In this document: piece after piece, positions 55,594 through 64,000 of the stretch
Position numbering within the stretch: the first letter of the stretch is position 1
Layout: every line of letters starts with the position of its first letter
Assembly: GCA_903231505.1 (NCBI GenBank)
Contig: CAFBRK010000141.1
Span: 1-64,000, forward strand
DNA length: 64,000 nucleotides
Direction: 5' to 3'
Source of the DNA: Olavius algarvensis associated proteobacterium Delta 3
Lineage (GTDB): Bacteria > Desulfobacterota > Desulfobacteria > Desulfobacterales > CAFBRK01
The notes under the pieces: generated by a model
Database searches by the model: none
The model's input: only the letters and a program-made list of their open reading frames with translations
What the model was told of the DNA's origin: nothing
Program-made: the position numbers and the translations under genes

Positions 55594-55810
55594 ATAAAAT
55601 CGTGCAACGATTTTATGAAACGCGACGATGTCGCTCATGGGACAAACAACGTTGATTTTTTCTTCCGGCACGCTGCAGGGGAGTTCGAAACGTTTACTTC
55701 AGCCCTACCACGGAAGCATCGCACGTTCACTTTAATAAGGATCTTAATCTCGTGTCCGCCGTTATCCCGTGCCGCAAGCTGCAGGGATAATTTGAGTTAA
55801 CTCGGTTCTT
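55594..55810. repeat. Repeat-like insertion between livH and livM
   Basis: 217 bases between two genes that are normally adjacent. It includes CGATTTTATGAAACGCGACG, ATGTCGCTCATGGG and GCTGCAGGG twice, similar to 3528-3700. No coding frame. It may be an inserted dispersed element. Confidence 0.5.
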
Positions 55811-57028
55811 ATGTTTTCTATCGAAGAAGTAAAAAAGTCTTTCCTCGTTTCGATATGGTTCATGTTCCTGACCTTTCCGATCATGGTCATCCGCGTGAAC
55901 ACGATTTACAAAATCGTGGAGTGGCGCTGGGAGCGGATGTTCTACATCGGGATCGGGACCTTCGTGATCTCCTTTATCTGGCGATATCTCATGCGCCGAA
56001 AGGAGATGGGTGTCAAAAAGAAAGAGGTCGGGGAAGACGCCCTGCCCCTGGCACAGCGATTGCTCCAGAACCGCCGTGTCTCCTACCCGGCCATTGCCCT
56101 TGTTGCCGTGCTGGCGCTGATCTACCCGTTTGTGTTTTCCCTGTATCAGGCCAACATCATGATCACGGCGCTCATCTATGTGGTCATTGCACTTGGGCTG
56201 AACATCGTGGTCGGTCTTGCCGGCCTCCTGGACCTGGGGTACGTGGCCTTCTATGCGGTGGGCGCCTATGCCTATGCCCTGCTGAACTACCACTTCGGGC
56301 TGAGCTTTTGGGTGGTGCTCCCCATCGGCGCGGCCATCGGGGCACTTTTCGGGATTATACTGGGTTTTCCGGTGCTCCGACTCAGAGGAGACTATCTGGC
56401 CATCGTGACCCTGGGTTTTGGGGAGATCATCCGGCTGATCCTTGAAAACTGGAACGAGTTTTCGTTCGGCCCCAGCGGCATCGCCAACATACCGCGCCCG
56501 TCCTTTTTCGGGATCGACCTGTCCCTGGCGGAAACCACCCGGTTCGTCTACTTCATCATGATCGGTTTAACCATCTTTACGATTTTTGTGGTCAATCGCC
56601 TGGAGAACTCCCGGATCGGCAGGGCCTGGATCGCCCTTCGCGAGGATGAGGTCGCCTGCCAGGCCATGGGCATCGACAAAACCAAGACCAAACTGACCGC
56701 CTTCGCCCTTGGTGCCACCTGGGCCGGGATGGGAGGTGTGGTGTTTGCCGCGCAGACCACGTTCATCAACCCGGCCAGTTTCACCATCTGGGAATCGGTC
56801 ATCATATTGTGCTGCGTGGTTCTCGGCGGCATGGGATCGATTATCGGGGTCATACTCGGTGCGTTGGTCATCAAACTGCTTCCCGAGTATCTGCGTGAAT
56901 TTTCTCAGTATCGGATGCTGCTGTTCGGCGCCATTCTGGTGATTATGATGGTATTCCGGCCCGGCGGTATCATCACTTCCGTGCGCCGGACCTACCAATT
57001 CAAAGGAAAGTCGAACCGGCATGCCTGA
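55811..57028 (+). CDS. livM: Branched-chain amino acid ABC transporter, permease LivM
   Basis: 405 residues with about ten membrane segments. An N-terminal extra helix pair (to about 65) is followed by the LivM core: LNIVVGLAGLLDLGYVAFYAVGAYAYALL, FPVLRLRGDYLAIVTLGFGEIIRL and the loop IALREDEVACQAMGIDKTK that touches the ATPase. It forms the channel with LivH. It overlaps livG by 8 bases. Confidence 0.9.
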   Translation: MFSIEEVKKSFLVSIWFMFLTFPIMVIRVNTIYKIVEWRWERMFYIGIGTFVISFIWRYLMRRKEMGVKKKEVGEDALPLAQRLLQNRRVSYPAIALVAVLALIYPFVFSLYQANIMITALIYVVIALGLNIVVGLAGLLDLGYVAFYAVGAYAYALLNYHFGLSFWVVLPIGAAIGALFGIILGFPVLRLRGDYLAIVTLGFGEIIRLILENWNEFSFGPSGIANIPRPSFFGIDLSLAETTRFVYFIMIGLTIFTIFVVNRLENSRIGRAWIALREDEVACQAMGIDKTKTKLTAFALGATWAGMGGVVFAAQTTFINPASFTIWESVIILCCVVLGGMGSIIGVILGALVIKLLPEYLREFSQYRMLLFGAILVIMMVFRPGGIITSVRRTYQFKGKSNRHA

Positions 57029-57824
57029 CTTCGGAAAACAGATACTGGCCGTCAACGGGTTGAGCATGGTGTTCGGAGGGCTTCGCGCCCTTGACCGGAT
57101 CGATCTGGATGTCCGCCAGGGGGAAGTGGTCGCACTGATTGGACCCAACGGCGCCGGCAAGACGACCTTTTTCAACTGCATCACCGGCCTCTATGCCCCC
57201 ACCGAAGGAGATATGCTCATTTCTCCGCCGAGAAAAGACAAAAACATCCGGCTCAACGGCCTCAAACCGAATCTGGTCACCGAGCAGGGGTTAGCCAGAA
57301 CTTTCCAGAACATCCGTCTGTTTCAAAATATGACCGTCCTCGAAAACGTGATGATCGGCCGCCACTGCCGCATGTCGGCCGGCATCGCAGGCGCCATCTT
57401 TCGTAACCGGGCCACACGCCATGAGGAACAACAGGTGGTCGAAGAAAGCTATGTTATCCTCCAGAAGATCGGCCTGGCCCAGTATGTCAACGACTTCGCC
57501 AAAAATCTCCCATACGGTGCCCAGCGCCGATTGGAGATCGCCAGAGCAATGGCCACCGATCCGTTCATCCTTTTGCTCGACGAACCGGCCGCCGGTATGA
57601 ATACCCGGGAAACAGAAGAGCTCGATGACCTCATCGAAAAAATCCGTGAAATGGAAGGGATCTCCATTCTGCTCATCGAACACGACATGAAACTGGTCAT
57701 GAGCATCTCCGACCGGATCTTCGTCGTCGATTATGGAAAGAAGATCGCCGAGGGCACACCCGAGGAGATAAAGTCTGATCCGGCGGTGATCAAGGCATAC
57801 CTTGGAGAAGAGTCGGATGCTTGA
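57021..57824 (+). CDS. livG: Branched-chain amino acid ABC transporter, ATPase LivG
   Basis: 267 residues. Walker A GPNGAGKTT, the LivG-specific QGLARTFQNIRLFQNMTVLENV, signature LPYGAQRRLEIARAM, Walker B ILLLDEPAAGMN and switch EHD. Typical LivG tail (AEGTPEEIKSDPAVIKAYLG). Overlaps both neighbours, fitting one operon. Confidence 0.93.
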   Translation: MPDFGKQILAVNGLSMVFGGLRALDRIDLDVRQGEVVALIGPNGAGKTTFFNCITGLYAPTEGDMLISPPRKDKNIRLNGLKPNLVTEQGLARTFQNIRLFQNMTVLENVMIGRHCRMSAGIAGAIFRNRATRHEEQQVVEESYVILQKIGLAQYVNDFAKNLPYGAQRRLEIARAMATDPFILLLDEPAAGMNTRETEELDDLIEKIREMEGISILLIEHDMKLVMSISDRIFVVDYGKKIAEGTPEEIKSDPAVIKAYLGEESDA

Positions 57825-58524
57825 ACTGCGGAATGTCAAATCCTACTACGGCAATATCCAGGCCCTCAAAGGGATCGACATCCGTGTCTCCGAAGGGGAG
57901 ATTATCACTCTGATCGGGGCCAATGGCGCCGGCAAATCAACGACCCTGATGTCCGTCTGCGGGGTGGTCCCGCCCCGGTCCGGAGAAATTCTTTTCATGG
58001 GCGAACCGATTCACGGGATGTCACCGAATCAGATTGTTTCCCTCGGCATCAGCCAGGTTCCGGAGGGCCGGCGTATTTTCCCCTATTTGACGGTGATGGA
58101 AAATCTCGACATGGGTGCCTTCTTGCGGAACGACCGGGTCAGCATCCGGGAGGACATCGACTATATTTTTGAGCTGTTTCCGATTCTGGCGGAAAGACGA
58201 AATCAGGCCGGGGGAACCCTCAGCGGCGGCGAACAGCAGATGCTGGCCATCTCCCGGGCCCTCATGGCGCGACCGCGTCTTTTGCTCATGGACGAGCCGT
58301 CCCTGGGTCTCGCGCCGCTGGTGGTCAAGCGGATTTTTGAAATAATCCGGAAGATCAACGAAGAAAACAACACAACGATTTTTCTGGTGGAACAGAATGC
58401 CAACCAGGCCCTGAAAGTGGCTCACCGGGGTTACGTGATGGAAACCGGTCGGGTGACCATGAGCGACACCGCCGACAATCTGCTGACCAACGAGGGCATC
58501 CGAAAAGCCTATCTAGGGATGTAA
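57817..58524 (+). CDS. livF: Branched-chain amino acid ABC transporter, ATPase LivF
   Basis: 235 residues from the ATG at 57817 inside the livG end, with GGAG just upstream; a TTG at 57802 is less likely. Walker A GANGAGKST, signature LSGGEQQMLAISRAL, Walker B LLLMDEPSLGLAP. The ending GIRKAYLGM is standard for LivF. It powers the transporter with LivG. Confidence 0.93.
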   Translation: MLELRNVKSYYGNIQALKGIDIRVSEGEIITLIGANGAGKSTTLMSVCGVVPPRSGEILFMGEPIHGMSPNQIVSLGISQVPEGRRIFPYLTVMENLDMGAFLRNDRVSIREDIDYIFELFPILAERRNQAGGTLSGGEQQMLAISRALMARPRLLLMDEPSLGLAPLVVKRIFEIIRKINEENNTTIFLVEQNANQALKVAHRGYVMETGRVTMSDTADNLLTNEGIRKAYLGM

Positions 58525-58550
58525 GCTGACCTGCACGCCGGCCATCACGT

Positions 58551-58774
58551 TTATAGCAGTTGCCATAACTATGTTCCGTTTGAACATAGTGAGTTTTTGT
58601 GAACCGGATACCGTTTCGGGGGAGTCCGTATATGGACATGTTCGGAATCGGAATCGCTATCGGAATCTATACAGAATGGCTAACTTCGAAGTCGATACCG
58701 ATACCGATGACTTGGCAATGTTCAACCGCGTCAACAATCCACAAATCGGAACCCAATTCTGACAGTTGCTGTAG
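58551..58774 (+). repeat. MITE-like element, A family (copy 3)
   Basis: A 224-base copy: opens TTATAGCAGTTGCCATAACT and ATGTTCCG and closes CGGAACCCAATTCTGACAGT and TGCTGTAG. The interior (CCGGATACCGTTTCGGGGGA, ATATGGACATGTTCGG, CCGATACCGATGAC) matches copy 1 at 23574 in the same orientation. Confidence 0.75.
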
Positions 58775-58804
58775 CCGGTACGGATCGACCGTGTATTCAT
58801 GAGG

Positions 58805-58950
58805 CACTGCCTTTCCAGAATCCCCCTCTCAGGGATTCTGGAAAAAACAGGTGCCTTCTTTTCGCGCGTTGCGCCTTGGCGGTAATATTGTAATTTTGTT
58901 AACCCGGTCCCTAATACGCTTCAATCGGAACATAGTTATGGCAGCCGCTT
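58805..58950 (-). repeat. MITE-like element, B family (fragment, inverted)
   Basis: Inverted B-type sequence: hairpin CCAGAATCCC/GGGATTCTGG at 58815-58841, CGCCTTGGCGGTAATATTG, GGTCCCTAA, then a terminal repeat CGGAACATAGTTATGGCAGC ending at 58950. It reaches into the stop region of the OmpA-like gene (58936), so the last codons of that gene lie within the repeat end. Confidence 0.6.
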
Positions 58951-60108
58951 GAGCCGGACCCGCCGGTTCTGGCTCCTGCCTTCCGGCGTATCGTTGTTGG
59001 TGATCGGCCGGCTTTCCCCCAATCCGACGGCCCGCAGCCGTTTCGAATCAACACCGTTATCGACAAAATAGGCCATGACCCTTTGGGCCCGTTTTTCCGA
59101 CAGCATTTTGTTATACTCCGCCGGTCCGGAGCTGTCGGTATGCCCCTGGATCTCGACCTTCATCCCGGGATTCCGGTTCATGATGACCAGGGCCTCATTT
59201 AAGAAAGGATAGGCGGCAGGCTTGATTTCCCATTTGTCGAAATCGAACTCGACATCCGTACCCCGTAACGCCCAGCAGCCGGTGATATCGACCCGGGCAC
59301 CCACGGGCGTATCCGGGCAGTCGTCATCGTCGTCGAAAACGCCGTCGCCGTCACTGTCCATGGGTGCGGTTGGAGCGGCCATGGGGACGGGCTTTGGCGC
59401 CGCTTTGGCCAACAATGCCGTTTTTACGAAGCCGGCCATGGCAGCACTCGATGCAATCTGCTCCGCAGTAAATGAAGCACCGCAGCCTCCCGCCTCGGCA
59501 ATCTTTGCCATGGTGGCCGCCCCGGCCGGATCGTTACCGATCAGGACAGGGTAAATGCAAACATTTCCGTTGACGGTGTTCCGAAGCGTTTGAATGGCAT
59601 CCCCGGCGGCATCCGGGTCAATCTTGCCGTCACTGATCATGACGACGGCGATGTTCCTTGCTTTCCCCGCCAGGTCCCTGGTCGCGGCGGAGAAGGCCAA
59701 CTCTGCCCGGCTGCCCTCGAAACCACGGCCTGCGGCCCTCAACTCTCTTTCAAAGTCGCTTTTGTCGTGGGGGGAAATCCCGTAAACGAGTATCGTCCGA
59801 TCGCTCTCACCCTTGCTCCGCCCGTAAGTCCGGATCCCCGATTTCAGATCAATATCGGGAATGGTCAGATTCATCGCGCTGAGGAGATCTTTGGCTATGA
59901 CGAATTTCTCCTTCCCCTGGTAGCGATCGCTCATGGACATGGACGCATCTAATATCACCATAAATGCATCGACCTTGGGTGCATAACCCCCCATATCGAT
60001 CCTTTCGGGTTGAAACACCGATGTCGTCGGCGCCTGTTGGGATGCACAGGCGACAAGTGCCATGGCGAGAATGGCTGCCAGCAGAATGCGTGAGTAATGT
60101 TTCTCCAT
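58936..60108 (-). CDS. VWA-domain OmpA-family lipoprotein
   Basis: 390 residues. Signal peptide with lipobox L-V-A-C, then a von Willebrand A domain (about 47-225) with a MIDAS motif D-A-S-M-S. A thrombospondin-3-like calcium loop follows (DSDGDGVFDDDDDCPDTPVG at about 248-270), then an OmpA C-terminal domain (about 285-390) with VEIQGHTDSSGPAEYN and LSEKRAQRVMAYFVDNGVD. OmpA domains bind peptidoglycan, so it is anchored in the cell wall with the VWA domain free to bind partners. Its 3' end touches a B-family repeat. Confidence 0.87.
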   Translation of the reverse strand: MEKHYSRILLAAILAMALVACASQQAPTTSVFQPERIDMGGYAPKVDAFMVILDASMSMSDRYQGKEKFVIAKDLLSAMNLTIPDIDLKSGIRTYGRSKGESDRTILVYGISPHDKSDFERELRAAGRGFEGSRAELAFSAATRDLAGKARNIAVVMISDGKIDPDAAGDAIQTLRNTVNGNVCIYPVLIGNDPAGAATMAKIAEAGGCGASFTAEQIASSAAMAGFVKTALLAKAAPKPVPMAAPTAPMDSDGDGVFDDDDDCPDTPVGARVDITGCWALRGTDVEFDFDKWEIKPAAYPFLNEALVIMNRNPGMKVEIQGHTDSSGPAEYNKMLSEKRAQRVMAYFVDNGVDSKRLRAVGLGESRPITNNDTPEGRSQNRRVRLKRLP

Positions 60109-60553
60109 GGTTGTTTTTCTCCTTCCGGTTTACTCGGTTTGGTGGTGGTTTTCAGGCGTTCGTGTCGGCCTGTCGGCCGTCGAGGGTCGATATAGACTCG
60201 CCCTGGCTTCCCAACATGCGGACGCTGTGGTGCCAACGTCATCTGCCCCTCGGCCCTTCTCCATCTTCGGAAGGGGCGAGACGTCAATGCCCTGCCATTT
60301 CGGCAATTATTAAATGCGTTTCGATGTGGAGTGATGAGAGTTCAGGAAAGTTTCAGCATCGACGGATAGTAATACGTAATCTACTAACGGTAGTGCGGGC
60401 GACGTGTACTGTCAATATCGATGGCAAGGGCTCGGATAAGAAAAAGCCGCCGTGTTCCCGGGTGGAGAATACCCGATACCGTGAACCTGCGGGCGGCAAC
60501 AACGGATACTGCAGTTCGATGATGTTCGCGACGGTGCTTGACTGCCAGGACGG
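60109..60553. other. Intergenic region, no gene recognised
   Basis: About 445 bases between the OmpA-like and pncB genes. No coding frame, repeat family or clear promoter was found. A stretch CGCCGTGTTCCCGGGTGGAG is of the palindrome-rich type, without further support. Confidence 0.35.
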
Positions 60554-61879
60554 CTATTGACTTTCCTGAATAGCCTGAAGTGCCCGACTGACACGCACCG
60601 GGTAGACCTTCTTCTCATCCAGCGATTTGTAGTCGTCTCCAAGCATGGAAAAATTCCTCCGGAATCTATCCCGTATGTGATCCAGCGATGGTCGCGCATC
60701 GCTTATCTTTCCGCCCGTCATGACCGTCTGCAGCAACGGAAGATGACCCTCGAGGTGTTCATCCGCCAGCCCGATCGTATCCGCCTGATAACGGCCGTGG
60801 TGGTCCGACCGGCGGAACACCTGTTTCCGGCCGGAGAGTGTCGCCTTCCCCGGGCTTAGCTTTCGGACGTCCCGCCCGTTGAAACGCACCAGCTTGTAGA
60901 CGATGTCCATGTAGGGCGCATCCGCCGACACGCCCATTTTAGTACCCACCCCGAAGGCATCAATGGGGGCTCCGCCGGCCAGGGTTTCGGAAATCTTGAA
61001 CTCATCAAACCCGCTGCTGGCATAGATTTGGACGCCCGGCAGGCCGGCGTGGTCCAGTACACGGCGTACCTGCCGGCTCAACGCGATCATGTCGCCGCTG
61101 TCCAGACGGACCCCTTTCAGGGATGCGCCGTGTTGCTTCATGGCGTTGCCGACGCGGGCGGCGAGACGAGCCCCTTCCACGGTGTCGTAAGTGTCGATGA
61201 GGAAGACGGAGTTGTCCGGAAAGGCCTCGGCAAAGGCAGCATAAGCGTCTTCTTCATCCGGGAATGTCTGAACAAACGAGTGGGCCATGGTTCCGGAGAC
61301 CGGGAGGTCGTAACGCCGGCCGGCCAGGACATTGCTGGTGGCGGAAAAGCCGGCCAAATAGCTGCTGCGGGCCACCTTCATTCCGCCATCCCGGCCCTGG
61401 GTGCGACGCAAGGAAAAGTCGATGAGGGGTCGACCGGCGGCCGCATGGACACATCGGGCCGCCTTTGAGGCGATCAGGGTTTGAAATCCCACCGTGTTGA
61501 GCAGGAAGGTCTCAATAATCTGGGCCTCGATGATCGAGGCGGTCACCTCCAGGATCGGTTCCTCCGGAAAGAAAATGGACCCTTCCGGCATGGCCCGGAC
61601 CTCACCGGTAAAGCGTATCCCCTCCAGATGGGACAGAAAGTCCGCACCAAACAGCCCGGTCGACTCCAGATACGCCAGGTCGTCTTTGGAGAACGCCAGT
61701 ACCGACAGCTCCCGGAGCACGTCCTCGAGCCCCGCGGCAACAAAGAAATTGCGTTCCGCGCAATCCCGGACAAACAGCGAAAAGGTTGCCTCCGCCGACA
61801 TGCTCCGGGCAAAATACCCGGCGGCCATTGTCAGTTCGTACAGATCCGTAAACAAAGGGCCGATCGGTGTGTAAGCCAT
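60554..61879 (-). CDS. pncB: Nicotinate phosphoribosyltransferase
   Basis: Makes nicotinate mononucleotide from nicotinate and PRPP, the salvage route to NAD. 441 residues from the ATG at 61879, after AAGGTGG; the in-frame ATG at 61915 gives 13 more residues. Motifs: FTDLYELTMAAGYF at the start, SLRRTQGRDG around the phosphoribosyl site, GTMAHSFVQTFPDEEDAY and IYASSGFDEFKI, and GVGTKMGVSADAPYMDIVYKL. The family normally needs ATP. It stands alone. Confidence 0.92.
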   Translation of the reverse strand: MAYTPIGPLFTDLYELTMAAGYFARSMSAEATFSLFVRDCAERNFFVAAGLEDVLRELSVLAFSKDDLAYLESTGLFGADFLSHLEGIRFTGEVRAMPEGSIFFPEEPILEVTASIIEAQIIETFLLNTVGFQTLIASKAARCVHAAAGRPLIDFSLRRTQGRDGGMKVARSSYLAGFSATSNVLAGRRYDLPVSGTMAHSFVQTFPDEEDAYAAFAEAFPDNSVFLIDTYDTVEGARLAARVGNAMKQHGASLKGVRLDSGDMIALSRQVRRVLDHAGLPGVQIYASSGFDEFKISETLAGGAPIDAFGVGTKMGVSADAPYMDIVYKLVRFNGRDVRKLSPGKATLSGRKQVFRRSDHHGRYQADTIGLADEHLEGHLPLLQTVMTGGKISDARPSLDHIRDRFRRNFSMLGDDYKSLDEKKVYPVRVSRALQAIQESQ

Positions 61880-62324
61880 TATATCCACCTTCAGGGTTTC
61901 GTGATTCCCATTCATCACAGCCTGTCCGAGAAGTCAACCGTCGTTCCGTGGTTCTATCACGGACAGGAGGTCACGCCATATCCGGGAGAGAGACGCCATT
62001 TCCGCATCGATCTAAAATCGCCGTGTGCGGGGCGGCAAAGAACCTTTCCGGCGGTTGCCACTTCATCAGATGCCGGTTGACAAATCCGCAAGTTTCGAAT
62101 TATATTAAATATATTCTTATACTTAAGTTCATATCGACTGTCATAACGCATTTCACAACATGAAACGCGGTTTCGTTTTATCGACCGCCCTCGAGGAAAG
62201 CAGCCTGAAACGGAAAATAAGCAGTTTTCCGGGCCGTGTTCCACCCCTTGCCACAAATTACCTGCACCCCGGGGGATGACACGGAATTCGGCGCCGTCTG
62301 AACGACGAACACAGGGGCACCGTC
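61880..62324. other. Intergenic region between pncB and the CHASE2 gene
   Basis: About 445 bases, divergent gene starts. It contains the promoter noted separately and a very AT-rich part (62100-62150). No gene. Confidence 0.4.
62077..62106 (+). promoter_or_regulatory. Putative sigma-70 promoter of the CHASE2 gene
   Basis: TTGACA at 62077-62082 and TATATT at 62101-62106, 18-base spacer. The CHASE2 ATG lies 219 bases downstream, so the leader would be long. Confidence 0.4.
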
Positions 62325-64000
62325 ATGGGTTTTCTGAAGCGGCATCCAACTCTGATTCTGGGGATAGCCATAACGATGGTGTTTTTAGGGCTGGGTTTCT
62401 TCCGCGTCGGTTTTCTGGATGGGCTGGACTTGAAGCTCTACGACGTGATGATGGGCTTCCGGAGCGACCCCGAGTCCTCCAGCGAGATCGTCATGGTCGA
62501 CATCGACGACGATTCCATTGAAAAACTCGGTCGCTGGCCCTGGCCTCGAACCCTTATCGCCGAAGGTATCGATAAAATCAATGCCGGCAACCCTCGGGTT
62601 ATCGGGCTCAATTTCGTATTCAGCGAACCGGAAGATAGTTCGGGGCTGCAGGAACTTCGCGACCTTGAACAGATCATCCGTTCCGCATCGGCCGACACTC
62701 CGGGTGTCCCTTTCGACCCGATCCTCGTGGCAGTCATGGCATCCCAGCAGCGACTCGACAACGATGGGAAACTGGCAGAGGCATTAAAGACATCCGGGAA
62801 CGTCGTTCTTCCGGTGGTTCTCAAGGACACCACGATCGCGGTCTCCGGAGAGCTACCATCCGAAGCATTGGCCGATCAGTCGATCCGAAATGTCTCTAAT
62901 CCGGAGGGATTTCAGGTTCCGGTCGGCACGGAAGTCATCATGCCCATCCCGGACTTCCTGGAAGCCTCTCGGGGGGTCGGGCATATCAACCTTGCCTATG
63001 ATATGGACGGTACGGCGCGCCGGGAGCGACTGCTGTATGAATACCGGGGCCTGTACATACCTTCCTACACGCTTCGGTTGGCGGCGACCGTGCTTAAACC
63101 TGAAACCGCAACAAGTGCGCGCTGAAGTGGGGTCCAGCGTCACTCTGGGCACGATAGAGATCCCCACGACGTTCTTTTCGGAGTTGTTGGTCAGTTTCAA
63201 GGGGCCGCGGGGCTCATTTAAGCAATACGCCTTTTTCGATGTCATCAACGAGAAAGTACCGGCCTCCGTGTTCCGCAATAAGATTGTTCTTGTCGGGGCT
63301 TCGGCGACCGGAATTATGAATCCCCTCAGCACGCCGGTGGATCCGACCATGCCGGTTGGAGAGTTCTCAGCCAATGCCCTCTGGGCTATTTTAAATCAGA
63401 ATTTTGTGGAGCAACCCCCGTGGAGCGCTGCCGCTGAGCTGCTGTTGATACTGATCGTCGGTCTGCTTATCACCCTTCTGCTGCCGCGCCTGAAGGCCAT
63501 GCTTTCCGGAATCGCTTTTGTTGCCCTGGTTCTAATCCTCTTGGGTGGCTCGACGTCTCTGTTTGTGTCCAACGGCCTTTGGGTCCAGGTCACCTATCCC
63601 TTGATCCAATTGACCCTGGGGTACATCGGCCTGGTCAGTCTCCAATTTTTTGTCACCGAAACCCGAAAGGAAAAAGTCGAAGAGGAATCGGCCGAGACCA
63701 ACCGGATGCTGGGTCTCTCCTTTCAGAGCCAGGGAATGCTGGACATGGCATTCGACAAGTTTCGTAAGGTTCCGGTGGACACTGAAATGAAAGGGGTCCT
63801 CTACACACTGGCCCTCGACTTCGAGCGCAAACGGCAATTCAACAAGGCGGCGGCCGTGTATGAGCGCATCGAAGATGTGGATCCGAAATTCAAGGATGTG
63901 ACGGAACGGAAGAAAAAGCTGATCCAGGCCAGCGAGACCATGGTTTTCGGCGATGGGCTGCTCGGAGGAAAATCCAGCGGCGACGGGCTGGTGGCCGCCG
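62325..64000 (+). pseudogene. CHASE2-TPR sensor (probable Ser/Thr kinase N-terminal part), frameshifted and partial
   Basis: The first frame (62325-63125) gives a membrane helix and a CHASE2 domain: DLKLYDVMMGFR, VDIDDDSIEKLGRWPWPR, VGHINLAYDMDGTARRERLLY. It stops at 63125 although the next frame continues the domain at once: NLKPQQVRAEVGSSVTLGTI, ASVFRNKIVLVGASATGI, two or three membrane helices, then TPR-like FQSQGMLDMAFDKFRKVPVD and KRQFNKAAAVYERIEDVDP, still open at the window end. Dropping one A from the AAA run at 63096-63098 joins the two. In Desulfobacterota this CHASE2-TPR order is normally followed by a Ser/Thr kinase, which would lie outside the window. An assembly error is possible. 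Confidence 0.8.

Noticed and set aside
58814-58842. Rho-independent terminator for livF or the OmpA-like gene
   Set aside because: The hairpin is strong but has A residues, not U, after it on the plus strand and no U-tract on the minus strand. The same hairpin is part of the B-family repeat at 34152.

Overview
The window is GC-rich bacterial chromosome, most likely from a sulfate- or sulfur-metabolising member of the Desulfobacterota (former Deltaproteobacteria). The signs are a DsrE2/TusA sulfur-carrier pair beside an Hmc/Tmc-like membrane electron-transfer pair, a TupABC tungstate transporter, CHASE2 signalling proteins of a type common in this group, and several small conserved families I associate with it. 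No rRNA, tRNA, CRISPR array or phage module was seen. The taxon is inferred from gene content only.

Layout. 1-3455 (minus): two coupled polysaccharide-type glycosyltransferase genes, one of them a fusion that runs off the left edge. 3835-14995 (minus): a nearly complete sugar-phosphate operon, gnd-zwf-TVP38-tkt-pgl-glk-tal/pgi-rpiA, whose gaps hold peculiar tandem-repeat cassettes. 15445-18679 (minus): a disulfide-reductase-fold flavoprotein, a DUF547 protein, an azoreductase and a small SAP protein. 19502-23358 (plus): a one-component regulator followed by tupABC for tungstate uptake, with a degraded second binding-protein gene between them. 23974-27838: a frameshifted LCAT-like lipase, a divergent SHMT-like enzyme coupled to a hotdog thioesterase, and a small conserved protein. 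28345-34035 (plus): a PilZ protein, a VanZ-like protein, a 1164-residue membrane/TPR-like protein and an LEA-type lipoprotein. 34450-39296 (minus): MarR regulator, dsrE2, tusA, HmcE/HmcF-like pair and a FadL-type porin. 39480-43641 (plus): PAP2 phosphatase, a membrane protein, a DmeF-type cation exporter and a flavoprotein. 44210-49430: mixed single genes (methyltransferase, unknown Cys-rich protein, thioredoxin-like protein, solute-binding protein, patatin, TPR lipoprotein). 49513-53144 (minus): CHASE2-adenylate cyclase and NAD kinase. 53378-58524 (plus): livKHMGF amino-acid ABC transporter. 58936-61879 (minus): VWA/OmpA lipoprotein and nicotinate phosphoribosyltransferase. 62325-end (plus): frameshifted CHASE2-TPR protein, probably the N-terminal part of a Ser/Thr kinase.

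How the genes work together. Glucokinase, G6P dehydrogenase, lactonase, 6PG dehydrogenase, ribose-5-P isomerase, transketolase and transaldolase/G6P isomerase would give a self-contained oxidative pentose-phosphate route from glucose to NAD(P)H and pentoses. TupABC would supply tungsten for tungsto-enzymes. DsrE2/TusA with the HmcE/F-like pair suggests sulfur transfer coupled to membrane electron flow. A 15-bp palindrome at the MarR start is repeated, 12 of 15 bases identical, upstream of dsrE2, which ties the regulator to this module.

The gaps between genes are unusually rich in repeats. There are MITE-like elements of two kinds that share terminal inverted repeats, composite arrays of GCCGGTTTG-like and ATCCAGT-like units, and short GC palindromes. 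Two genes carry single-base frameshifts, which may be real decay or sequencing errors.
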